Assembly: GCF_002007605.1 (NCBI RefSeq)
Contig: NZ_CP019799.1
Location: 1,364,001-1,428,000 of the forward strand
DNA length: 64,000 nucleotides
DNA from: Cellvibrio sp. PSBB023
GTDB lineage: Bacteria > Pseudomonadota > Gammaproteobacteria > Pseudomonadales > Cellvibrionaceae
Reading direction: 5' to 3'
Part shown: positions 44,275 to 51,643 of the stretch, piece by piece
How positions within the stretch are numbered: position 1 is the stretch's first letter
Layout of the letters: each line of letters opens with the position of its first letter
Made by a program: the position numbers and the translations under genes
The notes under the pieces: generated by a model
Seen by the model: the letters and a program-made list of their open reading frames with translations, nothing else
What the model was told of the DNA's origin: nothing
Databases searched by the model: none

Positions 44275-45585
44275 ATGCTAAGTTGGGATGAATTCGATAC
44301 CGAAGAAGCGGTAAAAGAAACAGCACGTCAAGACGCCATCAGCGCCGCGCAAACCAAAGCCGCCGCGCCCGTAGCGCAACCGACCCAAGCGCAAGTGGCG
44401 CAAGCACAGGCCGCACAAGTAAGCGCCGCTGCTGATGCCCAAGCCGTTAACACCGCCTTTGCTGCTGCCGCCAAAGAAGCAGGCATTAGCCCTGAACTGG
44501 CCAAAGCGCGCGCCAGCCTCGCCGCACTTGACCCGGCTCCCGGTTTGCAAGAATTGGAAATGGGTGCCGCCCGTATCCAGGTTGATGAAAAGCGCATGAT
44601 CAACTGCCGCGCAGACTTGAACCAACTGGTTCCCTTCAAATACGACTGGGCATGGCAAAAATACCTTGATGGCTGCTCCAACCACTGGATGCCACAAGAA
44701 GTAAATATGACCGCCGACATCGCCACCTGGAAAAGCAAAGACGGCCTGACCGATGACGAGCGCCGCATCGTTATGCGCAGCCTCGGTTACTTCTCTACTG
44801 CTGACTCATTGGTAGCGAACAACCTCGTCCTCGCGATTTACCGTTTGATCACCAACCCCGAATGCCGCCAATACATTTTGCGTCAATCATTCGAAGAAGC
44901 GATCCACACCCACGCTTATCAATACTGCATTGAATCGCTGGGTATGGATGAAGGCGAAATCTTCAACATGTACCGCGAATTGCCAAGCGTTGCGAACAAA
45001 GCCGCATGGAGTTTGAAGCACACCCAAACCCTGGGTGACCCAACCTTCACTACCGGCACACCAGAAACTGATCAGGAATTGCTGCGCAACCTTGTCGCGT
45101 TTTATGTAGTGACCGAAGGTATTTTCTTCTACTGCGGATTCAGCCAAATCCTCAGCATGGGACGCCGCAACAAAATGACCGGCGTTGCCGAGCAGTTCCA
45201 ATACATCCTGCGCGATGAATCCATGCATTTGAACTTTGGTATCGATGTCATTAACCAAATCAAATTGGAAAACCCGCACTTGTGGACTGCAGAATTCCAA
45301 CAAGAAGTTATCCAAATGATTCTGGAAGGCACCGAGCTGGAAATTCAATATGCCCGCGACTCCATGCCACGCGGCGTACTCGGCATGAATGCCGCGATGA
45401 TGGAAGAATACCTCCACTTCATCGCCAACCGCCGCTGCGCACAAGTCGGCCTGAAAGAACAATTCCCCGGCGCACAGAATCCATTCCCATGGATGAGTGA
45501 GATTATGGATTTGCGTAAGGAGAAGAATTTCTTTGAGACGCGCGTGATTGAGTATCAGACTGGTGGGGCTTTGAGCTGGGATTGA
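44275..45585 (+). CDS. nrdB: NrdB, class Ia ribonucleotide reductase small subunit
   Basis: 436 residues. A ~85-residue Ala/Gln-rich, low-complexity N-terminal stretch ([20 protein letters not shown]) precedes the normal radical subunit. Di-iron and radical motifs: [10 protein letters not shown] (Asp ligand), [17 protein letters not shown] (Glu, His and the radical Tyr), [12 protein letters not shown] (Glu) and [14 protein letters not shown] (Glu, His). It generates the tyrosyl radical for NrdA. Its start MLSWDEFD and end ALSWD echo each other. AGGAAC precedes the ATG. Confidence 0.96.
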   Translation: MLSWDEFDTEEAVKETARQDAISAAQTKAAAPVAQPTQAQVAQAQAAQVSAAADAQAVNTAFAAAAKEAGISPELAKARASLAALDPAPGLQELEMGAARIQVDEKRMINCRADLNQLVPFKYDWAWQKYLDGCSNHWMPQEVNMTADIATWKSKDGLTDDERRIVMRSLGYFSTADSLVANNLVLAIYRLITNPECRQYILRQSFEEAIHTHAYQYCIESLGMDEGEIFNMYRELPSVANKAAWSLKHTQTLGDPTFTTGTPETDQELLRNLVAFYVVTEGIFFYCGFSQILSMGRRNKMTGVAEQFQYILRDESMHLNFGIDVINQIKLENPHLWTAEFQQEVIQMILEGTELEIQYARDSMPRGVLGMNAAMMEEYLHFIANRRCAQVGLKEQFPGAQNPFPWMSEIMDLRKEKNFFETRVIEYQTGGALSWD

Positions 45586-45815
45586 TTTAAAAAATTTAAT
45601 TATTAGCAAGGATGCTAAGAAATTATTTTGAAGAATTATTGCGAAATTATTTATTTCGCTAAAAACAAGAAACCCCTGCAATCGCGCAAACGATATACAG
45701 GGGTCTTGACTGTAGCAAAACTGAATCAGACTACAGGTTGCAATTGAAATTCATCAATCACACAGTGCTTTTTGGTCGAAGCGGGGGCGATTATGATGAT
45801 TTCCTTAGCAATGTG

Positions 45816-45853
45816 TCAACACTCAAATTGTTATTAAAAAATTTGAGTGTTGA
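45816..45853. repeat. 14-bp perfect inverted repeat upstream of the YjzC-like gene
   Basis: TCAACACTCAAATT (45816-45829), 10-nt spacer, AATTTGAGTGTTGA (45840-45853). It lies 35 bp before the small gene at 45889. It could be an operator for a dimeric regulator or an mRNA hairpin; there is no U tract after it. Confidence 0.8.
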
Positions 45854-45888
45854 GCTGATTCACATTGTAGCCAAATAGGAACCATACT

Positions 45889-46074
45889 ATGTCTATTAAA
45901 AAACGCCCCGGTCAGAGCACCGGAAAAAGCGGTGGAATTTTTCAAGAAATAGGACCAAAAGGTGGCTTAAAACCTAATTTTGCAACTGTTTCCGATAACA
46001 AACCGCTCCCGCCGACGAGCAAACCAAAAAGCTACTGGACACCAGTAGAAACAACGCCCAACAGTAACCGCTAA
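45889..46074 (+). CDS. YjzC-like small protein
   Basis: 61 residues, basic and glycine/proline-rich, no signal or membrane segment: KKRPGQSTGKSGGIFQEIGP, then NKPLPPTSKPKSYWTPV. The RPGQ...SGGIFQEIGPKGG pattern matches small YjzC-family proteins found in many bacteria, of unknown function. It has no clear Shine-Dalgarno but a conserved-looking composition, and is followed after 14 bp by the KTSC-like gene, possibly as a pair. Confidence 0.7.
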   Translation: MSIKKRPGQSTGKSGGIFQEIGPKGGLKPNFATVSDNKPLPPTSKPKSYWTPVETTPNSNR

Positions 46075-46088
46075 TTTGAGGTGAACTG

Positions 46089-46334
46089 ATGGCTATCACT
46101 AAGTACAGAAACTTAAATGGTAACTCCAGCGTAGCTGGATATGAAATCACTCCATACCACATCGATATTGTGTTCAATGACAATTCACTATATCGATACG
46201 ATTATGGAGTTACTGGCCAATCGCATGTTGAAACAATGAAATCTCTTGCATTAAGAGGCTGGGGACTTTGTAGTTACATACAACGATTTGTTAAAAAGAA
46301 ATATGCAGCGAAATCCAAATATCTTAGCATCTAA
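46089..46334 (+). CDS. KTSC-like domain protein
   Basis: 81 residues; TTGAGGTG precedes the ATG. Seen: SSVAGYEITPYHIDIVFNDN, SLYRYDYGVTG, then LALRGWGLCSYIQRFVKKKY. The short beta hairpin 'xVAGYD...L.V.F.....YRY' followed by a helix resembles the KTSC domain (small, often next to nucleic-acid or lysyl-tRNA synthetase functions). The family call is tentative. It follows the YjzC-like gene by 14 bp. Accessory region; possibly horizontally acquired. Confidence 0.55.
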   Translation: MAITKYRNLNGNSSVAGYEITPYHIDIVFNDNSLYRYDYGVTGQSHVETMKSLALRGWGLCSYIQRFVKKKYAAKSKYLSI

Positions 46335-46570
46335 TCGCTAGATAGAAGCACAAGGAAGTGCATTTTCCGCATCGATACAATTTTATATTTAATCCGCGAA
46401 AAACTGGGGCCACATCTATACGATTAAGCTGGTCGAGCTGAAAAATCCTCTACAAAAATAACACGAAACCTGGATAGATTGGTTACAGGCACGGCGAGAA
46501 ATATTGTTTTCGCACAAGCACACCACAATGACTTATTGAATCACCCCATCAAAAAGGCAATACCTGCATG

Positions 46571-46724
46571 TATGGTTGGCGGTGAAATTGCGAACCCCAA
46601 CATTCGTAATCGCAATGGCACATTGCTTTGGAAATGCGAAAACCAATTAACGGTACACGGATTTTGGTTTTGATGGTTGCGGATACATGGTCATGTTGGG
46701 GTTCGTTCCTCACCGCCAACCTAC
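46571..46724. repeat. REPIN-type repeat copy A (upstream of the RAYT)
   Basis: About 155 bp: left end GGTTGGCGGTGAAATTGCGA, inner region with ATTCGTAATCGCAA and GATACATGGTCATG, right end GTTGGGGTTCG...CACCGCCAACCTAC. The two ends are inverted copies of each other. Same family as copies B, C and D. Confidence 0.85.
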
Positions 46725-46752
46725 GCCCCCTGAATTGAATTACGCGCGAACC

Positions 46753-46908
46753 GTAGGTTGGTGGTGAGCTTGCGAACCCCAACATTCGTAATCGCAAATG
46801 GCACATTGTTTTGCGAATGCGAAAAACCAATCAACAGTGCACGAATTTTGGTTTTGGTGGTTGCGGATACATGGTCATGTTGGGGTTCGTTCCTCACCGC
46901 CAACCTAC
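46753..46908. repeat. REPIN-type repeat copy B (just before the RAYT)
   Basis: Starts GTAGGTTGGTGGTGAGCTTG and ends CACCGCCAACCTAC, with the same inner sequence as copy A. It ends 50 bp before the transposase start. Confidence 0.88.
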
Positions 46909-46957
46909 GGGTGCGATGAAATAATTTGGGAATGGTTTTTTATGACAAGGAGTGGTT

Positions 46958-47419
46958 ATGCAATACCGGCGGGTTTATGTTGAGGGTGGGTGTTATTTTT
47001 TCACCTTGGCATTGGCGGATCGCAAGAGCGATTTATTGGTGCGGGAAATTGATTGTTTGCGGGCAGCGGTAAAAAGGGTAAAACAAAACCATCCATTTGA
47101 GATTAATGCGATGGTGGTTATGCCCGATCATTTGCATTGCTTGTGGACATTACCGCGCAATGACTTTGATTACTCTACCCGCTGGGCGTTGATTAAAGCT
47201 AACTTCTCCCGCCGCATTGCAAAGGATGAATTAATAAAAACCACGCGGTTAAAAAAGGGCGAACGTGGAATCTGGCAACGCCGCTTTTGGGAACACACCA
47301 TCCGCGACGAGCGGGATTTTTACAACCACATTGAATACATACATTACAATCCCGTAAAACACGGTTACGTAAGCAACGCACAAGACTGGCCATATTCAAG
47401 CATCCACCAGTTCGCGTAG
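46958..47419 (+). CDS. REP-associated tyrosine transposase (RAYT)
   Basis: 153 residues from the ATG at 46958 (AAGGAG upstream). Y1/HUH single-strand transposase: the metal-binding HUH in VVMPDHLHCLWTLP, the catalytic Tyr region in FYNHIEYIHYNPVKHGYV, and WQRRFWEHTIRDERD between, all RAYT hallmarks. RAYTs recognise and cut REP sequences and are thought to spread them in cis or trans. It is flanked on both sides by the repeats (copies A and B before, C after), and the stop codon TAG is formed by the first bases of copy C. The length is normal and catalytic residues are intact. Confidence 0.93.
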   Translation: MQYRRVYVEGGCYFFTLALADRKSDLLVREIDCLRAAVKRVKQNHPFEINAMVVMPDHLHCLWTLPRNDFDYSTRWALIKANFSRRIAKDELIKTTRLKKGERGIWQRRFWEHTIRDERDFYNHIEYIHYNPVKHGYVSNAQDWPYSSIHQFA

Positions 47420-47571
47420 GTTGGTGGTGAGGAACGAACCCCAACATTCGTAATCGTAAATCGCACATTGTTTTGGAAATACGAAAAACCAATTTATGGC
47501 GCACGCATTTTGGTTTTGGTAGTTGCGGATACATGGTCATGTTGGGGTTCGCAAGCTCACCACCAACCTAC
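47416..47571. repeat. REPIN-type repeat copy C (overlaps the RAYT stop codon)
   Basis: Begins GTAGGTTGGTGGTGAGGAAC at the RAYT stop codon and ends CACCACCAACCTAC. Inner sequence as in copies A and B with a few substitutions. Confidence 0.88.
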
Positions 47572-47619
47572 CCGTCTCATCAAATTTGGTTTAAGGTGTT
47601 GAGATATTTTGGAGTTTTT

Positions 47620-48039
47620 ATGAGCGATTATTCTTTAACACCCAAAGCCGAATCCCTAATCTGCACCGAACTGCAAAAAGCCTTCTCCAATGCACTCGGT
47701 ATTTACGCCTTCGGCAGCCGCATACAAGGCACGGCCAATGCACAAAGCGATTTGGATTTGGCGGTATTGGTCGCCGGTTATGCCGCCCCATTGCAGCTAT
47801 TTGAAATGGCCAACCAATTGGCCGACAAGTTCGGTTACGAGGTAGACTTGCTCGACCTGCGTGCTGCATCTACTGTGATGCAACACCAAGTTATCACTAC
47901 AGGCCGCCGCTTGTGGGCGAAAGATATGCAGGCCGATTTATTCGATGTATTTGTATTGAATGAAAAAATGGCTTTAGACGAACTGCGCGCTGAACAACTC
48001 AATGAAATCCGCGAGACCGGACGTATTTATGGCAAATGA
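47620..48039 (+). CDS. mntA: MntA-like nucleotidyltransferase antitoxin
   Basis: 139 residues from the ATG at 47620, with GGAG upstream. Minimal nucleotidyltransferase with the GSx10DxD motif: YAFGSRIQGTANAQSDLDLAVL, here named by its G-S at ~residue 33 and D-L-D at ~45, and a later Asp in YEVDLLDLRAAS. MntA antitoxins inactivate the partner HepT by adding AMP to a tyrosine near its active site (type VII toxin-antitoxin). It overlaps hepT by 11 bp, the usual antitoxin-first arrangement. It lies directly after repeat copy C. Confidence 0.88.
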   Translation: MSDYSLTPKAESLICTELQKAFSNALGIYAFGSRIQGTANAQSDLDLAVLVAGYAAPLQLFEMANQLADKFGYEVDLLDLRAASTVMQHQVITTGRRLWAKDMQADLFDVFVLNEKMALDELRAEQLNEIRETGRIYGK

Positions 48040-48442
48040 TATTCTGATTAACAAAGCCGCCAGCATAGAGCGCTGCATTAACCGTGTGCGCGAGGAATAC
48101 ACCAAGGCCGGTGCCGACTTTGCGACCGACTACAGCCGACAAGACGCCGCAATTCTAAATATTCAACGCGCCTGCGAAGCCGCCCTAGATATGGGGCAAC
48201 ATATCATCCGCACAAAACAACTCGGCGTAACGCAAAGTGCACGTGACGTATTTACCCTGCTCGCCCAAGCAAAGCTAATCGACAGCACCCTTGCTGAAAC
48301 AATGAAACGCATGATCGGCTTTCGCAATATTGCCGTTCACGATTACCAAGCGCCGCTATTGCCTATCGTGGAAAACATCATCACAAATCACTTGGATGAT
48401 TTCGTTAATTTTTCAAAACAACTTTTGCAACATAATAATTAG
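48029..48442 (+). CDS. hepT: HepT-like HEPN RNase toxin
   Basis: 137 residues from the ATG at 48029 inside the mntA end; a frame from 48002 is less likely. All-helical HEPN fold with the RX4HXY motif intact (FRNIAVHDYQ), which carries the RNase His and the tyrosine AMPylated by MntA. DYSRQDAAILNIQRACEAAL is also typical of HepT. Target RNA unknown (in studied cases tRNA or mRNA). The intact motif suggests an active module. Confidence 0.88.
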   Translation: MANDILINKAASIERCINRVREEYTKAGADFATDYSRQDAAILNIQRACEAALDMGQHIIRTKQLGVTQSARDVFTLLAQAKLIDSTLAETMKRMIGFRNIAVHDYQAPLLPIVENIITNHLDDFVNFSKQLLQHNN

Positions 48443-48450
48443 CCCACAAA

Positions 48451-48575
48451 GTTCGCAGTTGCAATTTGCCCATTGTTTTGTGAATACGAAAAACCAATTA
48501 ACGGCACATGCATTTTGGTTTGGGGGTTACGGATGTATGGTCATGTTGCGGTTCGCAAGCTCACCAGCAACCTAC
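48451..48575. repeat. REPIN-type repeat copy D (left end missing)
   Basis: Begins in the inner region (GCAGTTGCAATTTGCCCATTG), carries ACGAAAAACCAATTAACGGC and ends CACCAGCAACCTAC. More diverged than A-C and truncated, so probably older. Confidence 0.75.
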
Positions 48576-48874
48576 ATGTGCTTCTGCATCCGTAAAAAAA
48601 TATCTGCCAAACCTGCAATTGCCTGCGGTGGCAACTCCACTTCTTGATCAATCTTGTTGCACAAGGCTTGCAACAGGAATACCTGTTCTCGCAACCGACA
48701 AATATTATTTTCATCGATATCTTTTTGTACAGAATGACCAACAAGCTCCAAAAATTGACCATCTGGTGATTGGAGTTCAATGCAACTTTGTTGGTAAAAC
48801 GCGTATTGGAATGGATCGAGAGTAATAACGCAGGAGGATTTGGTGTCGGGCACCAAGGGAGTGATATTGTCCAT
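48572..48874 (-). CDS. Hypothetical protein
   Basis: 100 residues, ATG at 48874. A hydrophilic, Gln/Leu-rich protein: TLDPFQYAFYQQSCIELQSP, HSVQKDIDENNICRLREQVF, ELPPQAIAGLADIFLRMQ. No signal or membrane segment; predicted mixed then helical. I do not recognise the family. The last few codons run into repeat copy D, so the original C-terminus may have been replaced. The ribosome site is weak. Composition and length support a real gene, not conclusively. Confidence 0.5.
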   Translation of the reverse strand: MDNITPLVPDTKSSCVITLDPFQYAFYQQSCIELQSPDGQFLELVGHSVQKDIDENNICRLREQVFLLQALCNKIDQEVELPPQAIAGLADIFLRMQKHM

Positions 48875-49367
48875 AATTCGTACTCATAGTCTTGATTGCA
48901 AAACCCGCCCCATGAGGTTGCAATTCATGGAGGCGGACTGGACAAGGTTGCAACCACCGGCTCAAGACCAACACCGGCCCGCCCGAGAGCGGCCTCGCCC
49001 AGCCGCCATAACAACAGGCAAAGCTGTACGAGGACACAAAAACTCACGTTTTTGCGCCGGTCTTGAAATTGTCGGGGGTTGCAATCCCGGCAGCGGATTT
49101 ACGCTGCGTGAGCAGGGTAGAAGATGGGGTTTTGACTGTCAATCAATGAATAGCGCTTTAGACATTTGCCAGGTGGCTACTTACACCCAATAACACCTTA
49201 ATTGAGCGCGCAAAATAAAAGTGATCAGGATATGGACATTGTTTCAATGCCAATTACACATCGGCATAATATGCCCCAAAAGAATTGACGCGCTGACAAT
49301 AGATATAATCACAACATAGCAACACAAATCGCCCAAAAAACTGAACAAATAACAAGGAGCAACATCA
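48875..49367. other. Gene-poor interval, partly GC-rich
   Basis: About 490 bp. The first ~270 bp are GC-rich and repeat TTGCAACC/GGTTGCAA-like words (48919, 48945, 49079), unlike the surrounding AT-rich DNA; a plus-strand frame (48840-49193) there has no ribosome site and looks accidental. The last ~120 bp are AT-rich and precede the small lipoprotein gene. No RNA gene is recognised. Confidence 0.5.
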
Positions 49368-49631
49368 GTGGTAAGAGTATTTTTTATCGTAGTAATAGCA
49401 AGTTTTCTAACGGCCTGTACAAGCCAACAAGCATGGAATACAGCTCAGGTCATTAAGGATTTGGACTGCAACTATAACAGCAGTATTGTCTATAAACGCT
49501 GCGACACGAGACTAGAAGAGGAGTTTCAAAGAGAACAGGAGCAAAAACGCTACCTGAAAGAACAAGATGAAAAAGAGCGAGCTATTCAAGCGGCGCTAGA
49601 GCGCAGCGCGCCCAAGAAGGAAACCAAATAA
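49368..49631 (+). CDS. Small lipoprotein with charged coiled-coil tail
   Basis: 87 residues starting with GTG at 49368, with AAGGAG eight bases before. Signal peptide and lipobox: VFFIVVIASFLTACTSQQAW, lipidated Cys at about residue 17. Two further Cys (DLDCNY, YKRCDT) could pair. The C-terminal half is a highly charged helix (EEEFQREQEQKRYLKEQDEK). Function unknown. Confidence 0.75.
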   Translation: MVRVFFIVVIASFLTACTSQQAWNTAQVIKDLDCNYNSSIVYKRCDTRLEEEFQREQEQKRYLKEQDEKERAIQAALERSAPKKETK

Positions 49632-49737
49632 CACAAAGATGGCAACAACTAAAAATTGTGCCTGCAATACAACCATTTACACCGCAATAGCTGACCCAGC
49701 GTATACTAGGTGGCCCTCATCAGGATGCTCCAGCACC

Positions 49738-50481
49738 ATGCCCTCCACCGCCCTTTACACTGATCTTTCCAGCTATTACGACTTGATGTGCGCCGACATC
49801 AACTATCAGGAACAGAGCGCTTATGTACGCAGGCTTCATGATTTATTGGGCAATAAAGGAAAAGACTATCTGGATTTAGCCTGTGGCACCGGGCCGCATT
49901 TGCGGCATTTTATCGATTTTGGCTATACCGCCACTGGTGTAGATATTAACCAGCCCATGCTCGATATTGCGCAACTGCGCTGCCCCGAGGCGCAATTTAC
50001 CCAACAGGATATGAGCCACCTGAATATGGTGACGCAAATGGATTTAATCAGCTGTTTTTTATACTCAATCCACTATAACCAAAGCATTGCCGCACTCACC
50101 GAATGCATTACCAGTGTTCACCGCGCACTCAAACCCGGCGGGCTGTTTTGTTTTAACGCCGTGGATAAAAGCACTATTGATAACCGTGATGGTATTAAAC
50201 GCCAGCTCACGCATGACGACAGCGACTTTAGCTTTCAGTCCAATTGGTATTATTGCGGTGAAGGCGACCTGCAACAATTACAACTGAGCATTGAGCGAAC
50301 CACCAATGGTATAACCGAACAGTGGCGCGATCATCACCCGATGGTCGCCCTCACCTTTGCGCAGTTGCAACAATTGCTTGAACCCTATTTTGAAGTGCAT
50401 ATTTTTGCACATGATTACCAGCGGATTACGCCATGGGAAAATAGTGCGGGAAATGCTTTTTTTGTAGGGATAAAACATTAA
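49738..50481 (+). CDS. SAM-dependent class I methyltransferase
   Basis: 247 residues from the ATG at 49738; the frame is open to 49639 but the added part is not family-like. Rossmann-type motifs: YLDLACGTGPHLRHFIDFG (motif I, SAM), ATGVDINQPMLDIAQ (motif II acidic), DLISCFLYSIHYN, ALKPGGLFCFNAVD. YTDLSSYYDLMCADINYQEQ at the N-terminus resembles small-molecule methyltransferases near YjbR and sulfotransferase genes. Substrate unknown. The following sulfotransferase and YjbR genes lie within 33 bp of each other, so it may be one operon. Confidence 0.82.
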   Translation: MPSTALYTDLSSYYDLMCADINYQEQSAYVRRLHDLLGNKGKDYLDLACGTGPHLRHFIDFGYTATGVDINQPMLDIAQLRCPEAQFTQQDMSHLNMVTQMDLISCFLYSIHYNQSIAALTECITSVHRALKPGGLFCFNAVDKSTIDNRDGIKRQLTHDDSDFSFQSNWYYCGEGDLQQLQLSIERTTNGITEQWRDHHPMVALTFAQLQQLLEPYFEVHIFAHDYQRITPWENSAGNAFFVGIKH

Positions 50482-50513
50482 CCCTTCGCTATTCACTACT
50501 GCCATACAACCTT

Positions 50514-51161
50514 ATGAACAAACTTTTCATCATCGGCCTACCCCGCACAGGTACTACCAGCATTAGTGTGGCGCTGCTGGATTGCGGTTTTAAGGTTGCT
50601 CATACCGCTTATACCAAGCGTGCATTTGAGTTGGCAGATGTAGTGTCTGATGCGCCGTGTTTTTGTGACTACAAAGAATTGGACCAACTCTTTCCCCGTT
50701 CAAAATTTGTGTATCTGGAACGCAGCCTTGAGCACTGGGTGCCGTCCATGCAAATGCTATTAGGTAAAATGCTGCCCGAACTTGCGCCCAAAACCGGTTA
50801 TTTAAACCCGGTATTAAAACGAGTGATGAATCAAACCTTTGCGCCTTTTAGTACCAATAATCCCTTAAGCAAAGAACATCTGGAAGCCTGTTATATGCGT
50901 CACGAGCAACAAGTGATGGATTTTTTCGCGCAGCGAGAGGATTTTTTACGCATTGATATTAGCCACAGTAATAGCCTGCAAGCATTATTGCGCTTTATAG
51001 GTATTGAACCGCTAGCCACCAACCTATTTCCGCATTTAAATAGCGGCAAACAAGTCGACAGTTGGAAAGCCATAAAACACCCGAATAAAATTAATTCGCT
51101 CAGTGCAGGCACAGAACATCGCCAATTTTTGGATTACCGACAACTCGGACTGAACAGGTAA
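50514..51161 (+). CDS. Sulfotransferase-family protein
   Basis: 215 residues. N-terminal PAPS-type loop FIIGLPRTGTTSISVALLDC (5'-phosphosulfate binding), FVYLERSLEHWVPSMQMLL (3'-phosphate region), and FLRIDISHSNSLQALLRFIG near the C-terminus. This is the Sulfotransfer_4/NAD-dependent-epimerase-like bacterial type. It should transfer sulfate from PAPS to a hydroxyl or amine; acceptor unknown. Lies 32 bp after the methyltransferase. Confidence 0.78.
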   Translation: MNKLFIIGLPRTGTTSISVALLDCGFKVAHTAYTKRAFELADVVSDAPCFCDYKELDQLFPRSKFVYLERSLEHWVPSMQMLLGKMLPELAPKTGYLNPVLKRVMNQTFAPFSTNNPLSKEHLEACYMRHEQQVMDFFAQREDFLRIDISHSNSLQALLRFIGIEPLATNLFPHLNSGKQVDSWKAIKHPNKINSLSAGTEHRQFLDYRQLGLNR

Positions 51162-51169
51162 TTTAGGTT

Positions 51170-51553
51170 ATGAACCCTAATAAAGCGTTGCATCAGTATT
51201 TAATCAATTTGCCAGCGGTTTTGCTGGACTACCCTTTTGGTGATGACATCCATGTATACAAAGTGGAAGGGAAAGTGTTTGCGATTTATTTTCAGGATGC
51301 AAATAGCAGGCGACTGAACCTGAAGTGTGACCCGGTACTGGCAGAACAACTGCGCAGCGTGTTCAGTGAGGTAACACCCGGCTATCACATGAATAAAAAG
51401 CACTGGAATACATTGGACTTAACCGGTGACTTACCGCAAAGCGAGGTGTTCAAGCAAATAGATCACTCCTATGCACTCATCGTAAAAAAACTCCCCAAGG
51501 CAGTGAAGCAGCGTTTGCGTATTCAGCATGAAAGCTTGGCTTGGTTAAGCTAG
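51170..51553 (+). CDS. MmcQ/YjbR family protein
   Basis: 127 residues. Family landmarks: LLDYPFGDDIHVYKVEGKVF, LNLKCDPVLAEQLRSVF, TPGYHMNKKHWNTLDLTGDL, then IDHSYALIVKKLPKAVKQRL. MmcQ/YjbR proteins have a CyaY-like fold and are described as DNA-binding; the biological role is not settled. Eight bases after the sulfotransferase, so probably in the same transcript. Confidence 0.88.
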   Translation: MNPNKALHQYLINLPAVLLDYPFGDDIHVYKVEGKVFAIYFQDANSRRLNLKCDPVLAEQLRSVFSEVTPGYHMNKKHWNTLDLTGDLPQSEVFKQIDHSYALIVKKLPKAVKQRLRIQHESLAWLS

Positions 51554-51643
51554 AACTTCATACACCTGAGTTAACTGCTGCGCCCGATTGCAAAAGCCCT
51601 CATAATAGCGCCCGTTACTGCCACTAAGCCCCCTGATGTACTT

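Noticed and set aside
45671..45705. ACCCCTG...CAGGGGT hairpin after nrdB as a terminator
   Set aside because: Loop of ~17 nt and no U tract on the plus strand; kept out of the feature list.
48840..49193. 117-residue plus-strand frame over the GC-rich interval
   Set aside because: No ribosome site, Arg/Pro-rich composition from GC content, overlaps the opposite-strand hypothetical gene.
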